From the NCBI GenBank assembly GCA_009741485.1, contig CM019215.1:74839735-74903734 (forward strand): a stretch of DNA of 64,000 nt, read 5' to 3'. The first letter of the stretch is position 1. Each line of letters starts with the position of its first letter. A model generated the notes under the pieces. It did no database searches, had not been told where the DNA came from, and worked only from the letters and a program-made list of their open reading frames with translations. The translations under genes were made by a program, and so were the position numbers. Source of the DNA: Malurus cyaneus samueli (Eukaryota; Chordata; Aves; Passeriformes; Maluridae). Below are positions 13,543 to 25,300 of the stretch, one piece after another.

Positions 13543-13970
13543 TGTCCTGGTTCTGGACAGGACAGGGATAATTTCTGCAGAAGCCAGGACGGCCATGACA
13601 CCCAGAGATTATTCCACACCATCTAATGTCATTTTTCAGGACTGTGGAAAAGAATCACTTCCTGGCCACTCAGCATGGCAGTGCAATTGGGTGGGGTCAG
13701 GGGTTTCCATGTGGTGACTTGTATTGATTGAGTGAATCATTCACCTCTTGTACACTTTGTTATCAGTATTGTGGCTGTTACTGTTGGTTTTCCTATCTCA
13801 TTGCTGTTTCCAGGAGACTGTTCTCATCTCAGTCTCTGATCTTTGCTTTTTGTGCCTCCAGGACAAATTCTCTCCAGCCCTCTGCAGGTAAAGGAAGGGA
13901 AAGGGAGGAGTGAGCGTGCGAGCAGTGCATAGTGTGGAGTATTTCAGTGGGAACACTAAATTGGGAAACA
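13543..13970 (+). mobile_element. Solo LTR of an avian endogenous retrovirus, old
   Basis: The segment starts TGTCCTGGTT, a start shared by a common avian ERV LTR group. It follows that group's layout: a 'ccaggac...' block, then 'attccacaccat' and 'gtcat' near 13611-13632, a T-rich central part, 'ctcatctcagtctc', and a GA-rich 'aagggaggagtgagcg' block near 13898-13917. It ends around ggaaaca at 13970. No second LTR, primer-binding site or gag/pol/env coding relic follows, so this is a solo LTR left by recombination. No clean target-site duplication and no TATA box inside were found, and point decay is heavy. The call rests on recalled family layout; exact ends and subfamily are uncertain. Confidence 0.75.
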
Positions 13971-14079
13971 CCATTCCTAAATCACAGCAACAAGATACAT
14001 ACATATTTGGATACTGTTCTTAGTGAGGTTCAGTCTGTTGATTTCCAAATATTTGTTTGGGGCTTTTTTAATTATTGCT

Positions 14080-14180
14080 TGGTTGGTGGTTTGGTTTGGT
14101 TCGGTTCGGTTCGGTTCCATTTGGTTCTGTTTGGTTCCGTTTGGCTCCGTTTGGTTCGGTTCGGTTCCGTTTGGTTTGGT
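14080..14180. repeat. Pentanucleotide GGTTC/GGTTT array
   Basis: Degenerate tandem array of GGTTY-type units with Tcggttcggtt and ccgtttggtt variants. It is open in several frames on both strands, which creates spurious ORFs up to about 110 codons of repeating WFGSVRFG-like peptides; these should not be called genes. Confidence 0.95.
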
Positions 14181-14194
14181 CTCTTTCTTTCTTT

Positions 14195-14221
14195 GTGATT
14201 TTTTTGTTGTTGTTGTTGTTG
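14195..14221. repeat. T run followed by (GTT)n
   Basis: A T-rich stretch running into five GTT units, directly downstream of the pentanucleotide array. Confidence 0.9.
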
Positions 14222-14348
14222 CAGAAAAAAAGAGCTGCACTCTTCCCCCGGAGCTGGGCTCTGTTCTTCTGTCTTTTCTTAAGTACCGGTGGTTATTGTC
14301 TCTTAGCAACATGTGGGACAAAATTCACTAAGAGAAAGAAAACAAAAG

Positions 14349-14410
14349 GAGCAATCCTAACCTCCAAGAGTTGGAAAAGACTTCTGGGTTCATCGAACCC
14401 AACCTTTTGA
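14349..14410 (-). mobile_element. Short CR1 3'-end fragment
   Basis: The phrase gttggaaaagacttctgg followed by ttcatcgaacccaacc corresponds to the reverse complement of the CR1 3' end (ttggaagagacctc...atcatcgagtccaacc). Only about 60 bases remain, so orientation is fair and subfamily is not assignable. Confidence 0.65.
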
Positions 14411-17400
14411 GTAATTCAATGAAATCAAGAATGCAGTAAAAAAACAGACTTGACACCCTTCTGTCCAGAAATTGTACTGTCTACAATTATTGTATTTTCA
14501 GTGTATTTTTTTCTTTCAGAGAATAAATCCTGAAATATTTCCCCCCAGCTCTTGATAATCAGCAGAGAGGTTTGTGGTTATCAGGCAGCTGCTCTTGCGA
14601 ACTTTGAAAGAATTGCTCTAAATTGCATGCAATCTTCTTTAAAAGAATTTTTTTTTTGTATAAGTTTTATAAAAGTTTTATGGTGAGACCAAGAAATTCA
14701 GTGGTCTGGGAAGCATTAGTATTGAGTAGTTTTGTTTTCCTTGAGTTGTAGCATGCTGCAACTGCTCAGAACTTGTTACAGAGGTTTCAAAGGAAATCTT
14801 TTTTTTGAATGCATGTTCCTTACTGATCATTATGAAGATAAAAGTTCTAACCTCCTCTTCCTCATCATTAAGGGGAAAGATTTGACTATCTTTTATCAAA
14901 AAGTATTCTTTAAATGCTTCATAGATATAGACCATTTGATTGCTATAACTATTCTGTTGTACTTCATGGTATCTGATCTGCGTTTTCACCTTCACTTTAT
15001 ACTTAAACTGCACTTTTATTTAATTCATTTACAATGCAGCACTGCTCCATGGGAATGGAGGGAAATAAAGCTATCTATATTGATAGGTAAAAGCACTTAT
15101 GCACTATAAAATGTAGGGAATAAAAAAGTCTATCCTAAAAAGAATAATGTGCTAGGTTTCAGAATAATTAATCTGTCTTTGCAAGGTTTGGAACATTACT
15201 TATTGTTTAACCTTCAGTGCTGTCATAATGAGAATATCCAGCTGCCTAAATCAAAAGTAACCATGGATTCAATAGTCCTTGGTAATGTTAACTCCAAAAG
15301 TTTCGGTCAAGTCAAAAGTTTAAGGTCATGTTATTTGACTAGGGAGGTTTTTCTCCAGCACCTGTCTACTCTGCAGCAGAGGTGTGTGTAGATGTGTCGT
15401 TCTGTAATTTCATTTCCCTGTGTGAACACAGAGAATGGTATACAACATATTTATTTCCAATATCTCCCTCTTCAACTGCCTCAAGGTGATTGGAGGTAAG
15501 ATTCACCAGGTGTGCTAGGTAATCTTCATGTGTGTTTATGTTTACAAACCACTTTCTGTCATATTTTCACCATTTCTTCAGTGGTGGATCAGTAAATGAT
15601 TATAGTACTCCCAAGTCAATAATTGCATAGAACTTGGAATATTTATTCGGCACTTTTAACTCTAGTGTCACCTAGTTCTAATATTATATTTTTCACCTAT
15701 GTAACTAAAAATACAAAAAAATCTAAATTTCAAAAGTACACCTAAGGGCAAAATAATGATACCAACAGCATGTGTTTGAAATTACTTCAGTATTTTATAC
15801 ATTATCTTGCATGACATAGTATCCAAGTAGAAACAGAGTTTTTTTTTACTTTTATGCCAAAAATTCCAGGAGAAAGGAAAGAGTGTAGCAAAGGAGCTAT
15901 TTTTTCCTAAACTTCTAGAGGTTTATTACATCAAGACAGGTTTCTAAAGAAAACTATTCAGTAAAAAGTACTGAAATAATATGAATGCTTGTCTAATGCT
16001 GCACTGTAACAACAAGGGGCACAAACTTAGGTTACCCTAAGTTCTAGTACCTCTCAGTTTTACATTCATAATATGCAGGTTTTCTCTAAGATATTCAGTA
16101 TTTCTTGATTACAAACAATATTTTTTTCCCTGAAAGTAAATTAATTTTGGTACCAGCAATGATGAATTAAGAGGGACAGAGAAAGTTTATATTTCCTAAT
16201 CTTTATATTATTTTTAGGAATGCATTGCAAGTCTTCCTATGAAACCTAATATCTCAGACTGGAATTCAGGTGAAGTAAAATCTGTCTGAGGAAAAGCTGG
16301 TTCAAAATGGCTTTGATGGTCTTGACAAAACCCTGTTAAAGCAGGTCTTCTGATGTGCTTTTGCTTTCCACACGTATTAGGACTGTGTATTTTTTAACCT
16401 ATCTTGTTTTTTTTTTTTTTTTGTTTCAGTAGCAATGATAAGATAAATGTTAGTTAATTCAATTGACAGGGAATTATTGGAGAACTGCTTTACTTCTTAG
16501 TAGCCTGTATAATGTGTTTTTTGTTAACTTGTAGACCGGGATAGGAGCTGTTTTTTTGAAAAGGGAAAAAGTTCACGCAGTCTCTTCCTGCTCTAGATGC
16601 AATCCGTTGTGTCATAGAGTTGGCTTTTACTGTGATTCTGTTCAAAGCAGACAGGGTTGATGTCTGCTGACAGAGGCCTTAAGTGAGATAAAATATCTGT
16701 GCTATGTACAAGCTTCATGCTGTAACAGCGTTTTAAAAGAAAATGCATGCTATTCCTTAAATGGTTTTGTTAGCCAAAAAAAGTTTACACAATAGGGGTA
16801 TGGAAAACAAACCCCCCCCCCCCCCCCAAGTTACCCCCAGTGTTTGGCAAGTATTTTAAAGTTTAACTAGGCCAAACACTGTTGGAGAGGGGGAAGACAG
16901 AATATTTTAAAACAAGATTGTGGGCTTTTGTTGTGAAGAATCTTCAAGTGCTATGTCTGAAAAATAAATTATTTCTTGCATCTCTTCTTGCTTCTGTTGC
17001 TCTATTAGTGAAAGTATTTTCTGCTTGTATATTGAGTCTGAATGCTTCTTGAGTATTGTTTTCCCTTTTCACTTTTTCACAGTGTGATTCAAGTAGTCAA
17101 ATGTGAAATTCTGGCTGTAGTTTAAAGTCTTATGTTTTGCAGTGGAAACCTGAGACTTTTGAGTAACATTTTTATTATTGTTAATGGATAGCATTAAAGA
17201 TAACTGTTCTGACTATAAAATTTGAATGAAGACAAATTGTGTCAGTTGCAATTTTTCCATTAATAGAAAAACTGTGTTTAATGCACTGCCTCAAACAATT
17301 TTTTCAAGCTGTTAGACATTTATTTCTGTTTCACAGTGTGGATTCAATGTATCTCTTTGATTTTTCTGCTTTCTGATTTTAAGATTTGTGGGGGAGTTGC

Positions 17401-18004
17401 TATTTGAATGTGATGAAATGAATGATGAACACAGGATATTTAATGGAAAACCTTCCAATGTTTTGAGAAATAGTCATGTTGACAACAAAGGCCTGATTTG
17501 ATTATTAAAGACTTTATAATTGTTCTAGTGATCATTTTTATAGTAAGTTGTTTCATAAACCTATATGATAATATGAACTTTTTGTTGGTTACAGAAGAGG
17601 ATAAACAAGAATATGTTTAGCATATAAAAAAAAAGTAAGAAACCCCAACCACTGAAACTCATTCCAAAGCCAAATAATTGTTTTTGTATTTTTCTCACTT
17701 TAAAAGTCAACGAGAAACATAAAGCAATGATTCGAAGGGTGAAAGTGTAGTGCCTTTTCCTTAAAATTCCTTGATGTGTCTGATCTGGTTGGTGAAGATT
17801 TGCTATTTGCAATGCTTAAAATTCTGTTAGTCCTACTACATGGACTTCTGCTGACTTGCTAGCTGTGTATTTTGATTTCTACCCCAGATCACTGGTTTTT
17901 TGTGCTCAAAATAAAATGTTTTTCAAGGACACACGGAAGTAAATTACTTAATAGCTATCTTACTTTTAGAAAACTGGAAGTTAAAAATGTTTTGAAGAAA
18001 CAGG
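14411..18004. other. No gene seen; AT-rich unassigned DNA
   Basis: Short random-looking open frames only, the longest about 125 codons at 14732-15109 with no motif and overlapped by a comparable antisense frame. Contains a T run near 16408-16422 and a C16 run at 16812-16827. No transposon body recognised. Confidence 0.5.
16812..16827. repeat. Poly(C) run
   Basis: Sixteen consecutive C residues (G16 on the other strand) inside very AT-rich DNA. Confidence 0.95.
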
Positions 18005-18135
18005 AGCAGGGGTCTTGTCATAAGTCTTGCCCTTGAGCCCTTTCTCCACCTTGTCTGTCCTCCCTTGGACATATTGTAATAGTCTTATGTCCTTCTTGTA
18101 TCAATGTTCCCATAAATGCAGACATCCTGCATGGA
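18005..18135 (-). mobile_element. Possible very old CR1 fragment
   Basis: The order 'ccttgagccctttctccacc' at 18029-18048, then 'tgtccttcttgtatcaatgttcccataaatgca' split across 18088-18120, resembles the reverse complement of the CR1 ORF2 C-terminal region (tctttcttgtattgaggagcccaaaactgcac). Similarity is weak and no 3' end is visible. It could instead be an unrelated repeat shared with 19387-19433. Confidence 0.4.
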
Positions 18136-19386
18136 TTTGCTTGGTTTAAAAGGATATAATTTAAAAAGCTAAATAGATTGAGAAGCCACCAGTGCATGTC
18201 TCAGAAACAGGTCATTCAGGAGGGAAAAGTGATGTTTGTTCAGAAATGTAGTGGAGAAGAAAAAGGTCTTTGTTAGCTAGGGTGGGCTGAGGACTGTCTT
18301 GTGGAGGAGTACTTCAAGTGAGATTGGTAGAAGCAAATCTTGTGGGTGTGATATGCTTGTTTCAATATGAACAGTGTTAATGAATAATGCAAGAATCTGA
18401 AAGGTCTAATTTTGGGACAAAAAAAAAAGATGTTTCAAGGATAAGAATAAATTAAGTTAATGGCTGGAAGGGAAGACATTTTTTAGCTGACAATGTTACA
18501 ATAATCAAGCCCTCTGAGAAAATATTATAATTGATCAATAATATCTAAAATTGATTCATAAAATTGTGATGCAGAGAGGCAAAATACAAAACTTTTAAAG
18601 GAGAGGATTATTAATTAGGTGAGCAAGTTAAGCTCATAAACAGATAGTACAATAAATTATTTATGGGGAATTAAAAATGCTGAAAATTAATAATGGAATA
18701 ATGCATGCAGATAAAGGGTTAAGTGTCAAATTACAGTAAGATAATGTGCATTATATAATGCTTGACGTAACAGTTATGGTGTCAGGATGTGGCATGACTT
18801 GCAGAATGACCAACTGATACCATTAGAAAAATGAGCAAATTCTTCACACGAATGCAATGGTGCAATAATTAAACATGAGAAATTAACCCAAATCTATGTA
18901 TGAGTTGGGGTTGGCTTTTAAGAATGAAGTGCTGCATGCACAAAATTTTGTCCCTATTTGTACCAATAATATCACTTCATTTAGTATAATTTTAATTTTT
19001 CCTGTTTGTCTTACCTTCTTCCGTATCTCTGGTGAAGGAAGTGTGAATATGTTTTTGAATGTCAGAAGTTTATCTTTTGGATTTATAACTAATAATTTGT
19101 TCTCTATTGAAATACTCTGGAAATTATGTGAAAAATGTCCTTCTTGTAAATATCTTGACTGTACTTGCAGATGATTAACATAAATTTGAGCATAAATGTC
19201 AACACATTTCTGCTCTTTACCTTCCATTTTTCCTATGGATGCTCTTCAATCTGATTAAAATTTCATTGTAGGCAGGTATCTTCTGGAGTAAAGGGGAATT
19301 GAATTTGAAAACTAAAGATTATTTACTTACTGATCAAGCAAAGTTAGAATAAGAAATTAATGCATTTTCTAAAATATGAGACACTT
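18136..19386. other. No gene seen; AT-rich unassigned DNA
   Basis: Two overlapping antisense open frames near 18883-19227 (114 and 92 codons) have no recognisable motif and AT-rich random codon use. Nothing else is supportable. Confidence 0.5.
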
Positions 19387-19433
19387 TAAGTCTTTCCCTT
19401 GAGACCTTTCTCCACCTTATCAGTCTTCTCCTG
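19387..19433. repeat. Segment similar to 18019-18064
   Basis: The stretch aagtctttcccttgagacc followed by tttctccacctt matches, with few changes, the one at about 18019-18064. Similarity fades on both sides. It is either a second fragment of the same old repeat family or a local duplication. Confidence 0.6.
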
Positions 19434-20661
19434 TTCTTGGATCACAAGCAGACCTTGCAGAATGATGAAGATGAACGCTAGTCCTTCATCCCTACTCTAA
19501 ATCCAGAACTACAGTTGCTGTAGTTTCTTGCATCTTGCTGAAATCAGTCTCTTCAGAAAAATGCATTGTACTGCATTAATTGTATCCCACAGCAACTTTG
19601 GAAAGGAGAAACCTAGAGATAGAATCTGCTTATCAGCTAGGAAATGCAGATTAATTTTCTAAACAAAAGTCTTTGTAGCTTTAGTCAGGCTCTCCAGAGA
19701 CACTCAATATCCTGCTGTTTCCTATATTACCCTTATGAGTTCAAAATACTCTTTGTTGTAAGCCAAGTGGTTCTCAAAACAGTAAGCAGTGACCAGTATG
19801 TGAAACCTGTGGTTGTCACTTGATTAAATTTTTATTCCTGTGGCTGTTCATTGCACTTCAGTTGACTTTAGCCACTCACACCACAGATTCACAGAATTAT
19901 TGATGGTTGGATGATTAAATTACAAATGCTGTTGATCTGAGAACTTAAAACTCAAAAACTTGAAATTGACTTCTCACATTTGGGAGATGAGGCCATGGAA
20001 AAGCAGAACTTTCTCTTTCTAGATTTCTCATTTTTCTTTATCTCTCTCATACTGATAAGTTATCATTTCTCTTCCAACCTAAATCTAGGAGCAAGTTTAA
20101 TCCTCAGATAATCTTTCTCATCTATTTTTGGAAGAACTACCAATATAGGAATACAAACTAGGTGCAAGAATTTCATTTTGCAAGTCATAATGAAATTGCT
20201 GTACTGGGAATGATTTAGGCTTTGGAGAAAAACAGGTGGACTGTTAGTGCTACTCAATTTTTGTGCAATCAAAACACAGCGTTCAATCTTTGAAACCCTA
20301 CATAATCAGAATCTTTCTTGCTAAATCTCTATTACTGCAGCTCTCAGGAGGCAGATGGGTCCTTAGGCTGCTACCTAAACAAAAAGCACCAAGCTTAAAA
20401 CAAATTAGGCCAGAGGAATGGAGGGAAAGTGTACTTTCTAGTCTAGTGGTTCTCAGAAATTTCTGCTGTGATCTTTTCTGTAGTATCAAGTGTGCCCAAA
20501 GTAAACTACTATTTAAGAGTTGTCCATTCTACCTTTCAAGGAAAAATTAAGTCTCTCAGGTAGTACAGTAGAGAAGAAAACAGTAAAAAGTGTGCTAGTG
20601 AGGTACAATCTCTAAATCATATATCCTATTGAACATCCTCTAAAATCTCCAATCTTGATTT
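19434..20661. other. No gene seen; unassigned
   Basis: No coding or RNA gene and no recognised repeat. The overlapping frames at 20263-20550 and 20298-20489 are opposite-strand chance ORFs. Confidence 0.5.
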
Positions 20662-21486
20662 TCATGGAATCATTAGAAGGGTTTGGGGTGAAGGTAACTT
20701 TAAAGATCATCTAATTCCAACTTCTACCATGGACAGGGACATCTTTCATTAGACCAGGTTACTCAGAGCCCCATCCAACCTGATCTTGAAGACTTCATGT
20801 ATGGGGAGTCCCCAACTTCTCTGGGCAACCTGTTCCAGTGCCTCACCACACTCATAGTAAAGATTATTTTCCTAATGTCTGATCTAAACCTACCCTCCCT
20901 TAGTTTAAGGCCATTCCCCCTCGTCTTATCATTACATGTCCTTCTTAAAAGTCCTTTTGCTTTCTTGTAGGTCCCCTTTAGGCTGTGGAAGAAATCCTGA
21001 GTGCCCCTGGAGCCTTCTCTTCTTTGGGCTGAACAGCCCAAACTCTCTCAGGCGGTCTTCATAGGAGAGGTGCTCCAGCCCACTGATCAGCTTAGTGGCC
21101 CTCTTCTGGACTTGCTCTAACAAATACATGTCTTCCTTGTGTCAGATATCCCAGAGATGGATGCAGCACTCCAGGTGGGGGCTCATGAGAGCAGAGAGAG
21201 AGAATCCACTTCCCTTGCCCTGCTGGTCACTCCTCTTTTGATGCAGCCCAGGACACAGCTGGTTTGCTGGACTGCGAGTGCATAGCCAAGTCATGTTGAG
21301 TTTCTCATCCTCAACACCTCCAAGTCTTTCTCCCTAGGGGTAATCTCAATCTGTTCCACACCCAGCCTGTCCTTGTACTTGGGATTGCCCCAGCCCAGGT
21401 GCTGGATCTTGTACTTTGCCTTTCTGAGCTTCATGATATTTGCAAGTGCCCACTTCTTAAATCTGTCAAGGTCCCTCTGGATTTTA
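20662..21486 (-). mobile_element. CR1 LINE, 5'-truncated, with ORF2 C-terminus and 3' end
   Basis: Reverse-complement CR1. The 3' end lies at the left (ggaatcattagaagggtttgg near 20666). On the minus strand the frame at 20763-21041 reads TRGNGLKLREGRFRSDIRK and VVRHWNRLPREV, the C-terminal signature of CR1 ORF2. The frame at 20932-21129 reads [19 protein letters not shown] and [17 protein letters not shown]. The two frames overlap, marking a frameshift, and further stops occur upstream. Recognisable sequence stops at 'ggtccctctggat' near 21482, typical random 5' truncation. It is better preserved than the 24-kb copy, so probably a younger subfamily. Confidence 0.95.
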
Positions 21487-21725
21487 CAGAATAATTCAAC
21501 ATAGTAACAATGGCATTGAAATCGAAGAGATTTTGAGCTCAGTCAAATCAATTAAAAAGTTGCCAGATTTCAGTGGAGTAAATCTAGTCTTAAAATGAGA
21601 AAACCGACATCAGCATTAGTTGGCCTATAGACTAGGTAGGAAAAATGTTAGGCACACATCTCATCAGAATGAAGGAAAGATTTGTTTTCCCAGTACTGGT
21701 AATGGGACACTTATGCTGGTTATTT

Positions 21726-21900
21726 AAAAACAAAGCAACCAAAGCAACTCAGCAAAACCCCGAACCAACCAATGAACCAACTAAACAACAACAACAAAAA
21801 AACCAAACCAACCACCAAACCCCCAAAAATCCTGATAACAAAACCCCCCTAACCAAACCAAATACCCAAACCTACAAACCCAAGCCAAAACGACCCAAAA
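21726..21900. repeat. CCAAA-type A/C-rich tract
   Basis: About 175 bases made almost only of A and C (ccaaa, caaca, aaccaacc units). It is an imperfect array rather than a clean microsatellite. It keeps an open frame of about 99 codons (21645-21944) encoding Pro/Thr/Lys/Asn-rich filler, which is not a gene. Confidence 0.95.
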
Positions 21901-22606
21901 GGCCACTTGACTCCATGGATGATACTTCATGCCAAAAACCTTGAACGGTAGATCCTTTCCTTATCTCTTTGGGGAGAGCTTTTATTTCATTATGGGGTCC
22001 AGTAACAGTCTGCCACTGATCATTAAGGAGTGGGGGCCCATAGCAGGATGACAAACTGGATATACACAAGGACCGAAATGCTTGTGCCTGATACCAGAAC
22101 TAGTATTTGCATGGAATCATCTGGTCTATGCTGTTCCTTCAAAACCTTCATCAAAAATTGTTCACTCTTACCTGGACAGAAATTATATTCCTGGAAGGTG
22201 TTTTGCTGCTGTCCTTGTGATTCAGAGTGGGATTTGCTGGGAACAGAAGAGTACAGCAGATAAGATGTTTCTCTCATGCCAAATGTTAAAATATGCAAAA
22301 AGTCTTGGAATAGCTTCTTGCACTATATGAGTAGGATAAAAACCAGGCTTTATGTATTGCTTTTCCTTTCTTCCATACCCTCTTGGTAGGCAACCCTTTC
22401 AGAAATAGCACCTCTAATCTCTGGTGGCTTTTTTTCCTCCTGCACAAACCTCTGCCTTACTTCTTTCTTAGAGCTTTCAGAATTCTGTCCTTTGAATCAC
22501 AAAAATCTGTCTGTTGAGAAAAAGAAATCATATTTTTCTTTTCATGCTCAATATATTTTCCAAAGTTATTTGCTGTTTCTAAAAGTGGTTAGGATAAATA
22601 ATTTAA

Positions 22607-22656
22607 ATCTATGTTTACTTTAAGACTTTTTAAAATTTAGATCTATGTTTACTTTA
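22607..22656. repeat. Direct repeat, period 34
   Basis: The 16-mer atctatgtttacttta occurs at 22607-22622 and again at 22641-22656. Confidence 0.9.
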
Positions 22657-24203
22657 GTTTTTACTTTTAGATTTTTTTTTCATATTCTACATACAAATGA
22701 AGAATCACCTACTCCATGGCTGCCTGCTATTCATTATACTCTAGCATCTACTCTTACCTACACCATCTTACTCTGGTGTTATGAGTTTAAGTTGTGACTG
22801 TCATTTGGAGCTCTTTTTAAGATGAAATGTGGAAATACCAAGCTTACTATTTCTTAGTATTAAATTTGAAAGAGTGATGGATTAACTGCAGTCTGCTAAA
22901 ATTTTAAAAAGGAACCTGTATGGCAAGAAGAGAAGGTAAAAACAAATGGTTGTATCAAACTGTTCAGGTTATCAATTCATTTTTTCCCTTATTTTTTTTT
23001 TTAAAAACCATAGGCATGATCATGTTTTTTAATTTCCAGATGTTTAGAAAAATTCTTTGTCTAGCAGCCTGTATATTTTAAATGCCAGCTTATTTTTGTG
23101 CCAATGTAGAATTTATTTTTATAATCCCTTCATTGCTTATGCTGCTACTACAACAAGCCTATCTGTAGGCAAGCTTCTGAACTTCCTTTTTTCAGTGGTG
23201 AATAAGCAGCCTTTTAAAATATATATTGTATCTTCTCTGATCTCCTGATGTGATTGGGAAGATTGAAAGAGATATGCACTGAAAGTTTCATAGTGTCAGC
23301 TTGGCACTGAAGCCACCCCTCACATAAGGACTGGGGTTGACATGAATTAGCCCTAAACCACTTACAGGTCAAAAATTTTATGGAAAGAGAAAATGATAGG
23401 TCACTTTGCTACAGGATTGTCCTGATTTTAAATTGGAGAGAGACCTAAGCAGGGCAACAAAAGTCTCCCAGTGTCTGGCAGAGAATTAAACCATCTGGTA
23501 TGACATAGTGGGGTCTGCTACTGCACCAGTATCAAAACAATTGGAATACACTGTTTTCACTACAGAAATAAAATGTGCATTCAAGGGTGGAATCACAGCT
23601 AACCATGTCTTTTCATATATGGATGGTGCGGCTTGGGCTGTTGACAGCTTAACCAGCGTGGCAAATGGGATCAAAGACTCAGAATAGCAAAATAGATGTG
23701 AAATGTGAGGGACTCTATTGAAAAGTGTCCCTCTCTATTGATGACTTCACAGCACAACATTCTGTATGTTACTAGCTTTATTTAAATCAGCTGAAACATT
23801 GTGGTAGCAGTTATATTTTTTTGTTTCCTATTGGAATGATGAAGTAACAGACTAAAATACAATTAATATTGCCTAAATGTGCTAGAGATACTATTTACTT
23901 ATAAAAGTCAGTGGAATGTAGAGTGCTATATGTAGTTTATTATAGGAATAGACTCATATAAAATTTATAGTTCTATTTTCAGGCTTCTATTGTTCGACTG
24001 GTCCTATAAATATTTGTAGTAAGTATAACATCAAAGCAAATTACAAAACATCTGAGAAAATGTGGAAAACCTTGCCCACCTTTTAATTAGGTAAATCCTG
24101 TAAATCCTCTTAACGATCTGCAGTGATCCAGGCACTTGTTAATGCAAGAAGTGTGCAATAACAGCAGGACCTTGTCATTTTCTTATTGAAAATAATTCCA
24201 GAT

Positions 24204-25080
24204 TTCATAGAAGATGAGATTATCTATCACTCTGCCTGACTGTATCTTGGAAACCTGCAGCAATGGGGGCTCTACCATGCCCCTGGGGAGGTTTCTTTTC
24301 TGTGGATTATTATTCTTACTGTAAAAATGTCTTTCTTGTGTTGAAATTAAACCTCTCCTGGTGAAGCTTGTTCTGGTAATCCCTTCTCCTTGTGGCTCCT
24401 TGTGAAGAGAGAGTTTCTATCCTCTTTGTAGTTGCCCTTTAAATACTGAAATACGAATGAAAACACCCCCATGGGTTTTCTTCAAGGTGAAAAGACCGAA
24501 CTCCTTCAATCTTTCCTCACAGGGATGTTCTCTAGCCCATTGCTCCTCTTGGTGACCCTCCTCTGGACTGTCACTACTCTGTCCGCATCATTCTTTAAAT
24601 ATGGGGACCAAAATTAGCCATAATACTGCAGGTGTAGCCTGAAAAGCACTGAGTAAGTTGGGATGACTACATGTCATCCCCGAGGATGCTGCCCAGGATC
24701 CAATTTGCCATCATTGCTGCAGCAGAACTGAGCTGAATTATGTTCAAAATTCCTGTGTACCAAGACGCCCAGGTACCTTACAGCAAGGCAGCTGCTCCCC
24801 AGCCACAGAGACCCAGCCTGCACTGGGCTCTTCTTTTCTGACCCAGCTGCAGGACTTGATAGTCCCCCTCTTCCAGTCATCAGGGACAACCCCTGGTCTC
24901 CAACACTTTTCAAATATTACAGTCAGTGGGTCTGCAACTGTGTCAGCTGCTTCTCCTGACTCGCTGGGGTGCATCCCCTCTGGGCCCATAGATTTCTGTG
25001 GGCTGAGACCTTGAAAAAAGCCACAGACCAGCCCTGCTTCCACTGCTGGTGGGTTGCCATGTGCTGTCTTACCCACTTGA
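24204..25080 (-). mobile_element. Old CR1 LINE with internal deletion joining RT start to 3' part
   Basis: Reverse-complement CR1 of an older, more diverged type. From the left: the 3'-terminal part (gcccctggggaggtt near 24280), the RT C-terminal region (tgttctctagcccattgctcctcttgg, 24524-24550), then 'actgcaggtgtagcctgaa' (24626-24644) and the block ending 'cccagctgcaggactt' (24842-24857). The next bases, 'ccccctcttccagtcatc' (24863-24880), belong to the start of the RT domain. On the minus strand that part reads EGMHPSESGEAAD and TVIFEKCWRPGVVPDDWKRG. The central RT, including the ADD motif, is missing between these blocks. Family secure; the junction near 24858 is my reading. Confidence 0.85.
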
Positions 25081-25300
25081 TCTTGTGATTTAGGTCCAGC
25101 TATGCCAACAAAGATATTGGAAAAGAAAATATCTGAAACCTGTGCCTTGTCACATTATTAACAACTCGTTTCTCTGCCTTGTTTATTAATGGATCTGTGT
25201 CTTCCCTGTGCTTCTGCTTACTGCTCCTACTTTCCTTGAACTTAACATCTTTTTTTCCAGTTTTAGTTCAACTTCAGATTTGTAAGCCACTTTTAAGAGC
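25081..25300 (-). mobile_element. Possible upstream continuation of the old CR1
   Basis: The stretch around 25163-25225 (tttctctgccttgtttatt ... gtgcttctgcttact) feels like a repeated avian motif I have seen in old LINE-type sequence. On the minus strand it gives a short Lys/Arg-rich peptide stretch. The assignment is recall only; it may be unrelated unique DNA. Confidence 0.25.

Larger units (their letters stand above)
21487..24203. other. No gene seen; unassigned with A/C tract
   Basis: Contains the A/C tract at 21726-21900 and a small direct repeat at 22607-22656. Overlapping open frames on both strands at 22023-22330 (77-91 codons) show no domain. No transposon or RNA gene recognised in the remainder. 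Confidence 0.5.

Noticed and set aside
13977..14410. Overlapping open frames up to 114 codons on both strands
   Set aside because: They are produced by the GGTTC/GGTTT array, which lacks stops in several frames; the peptides are simple repeats.
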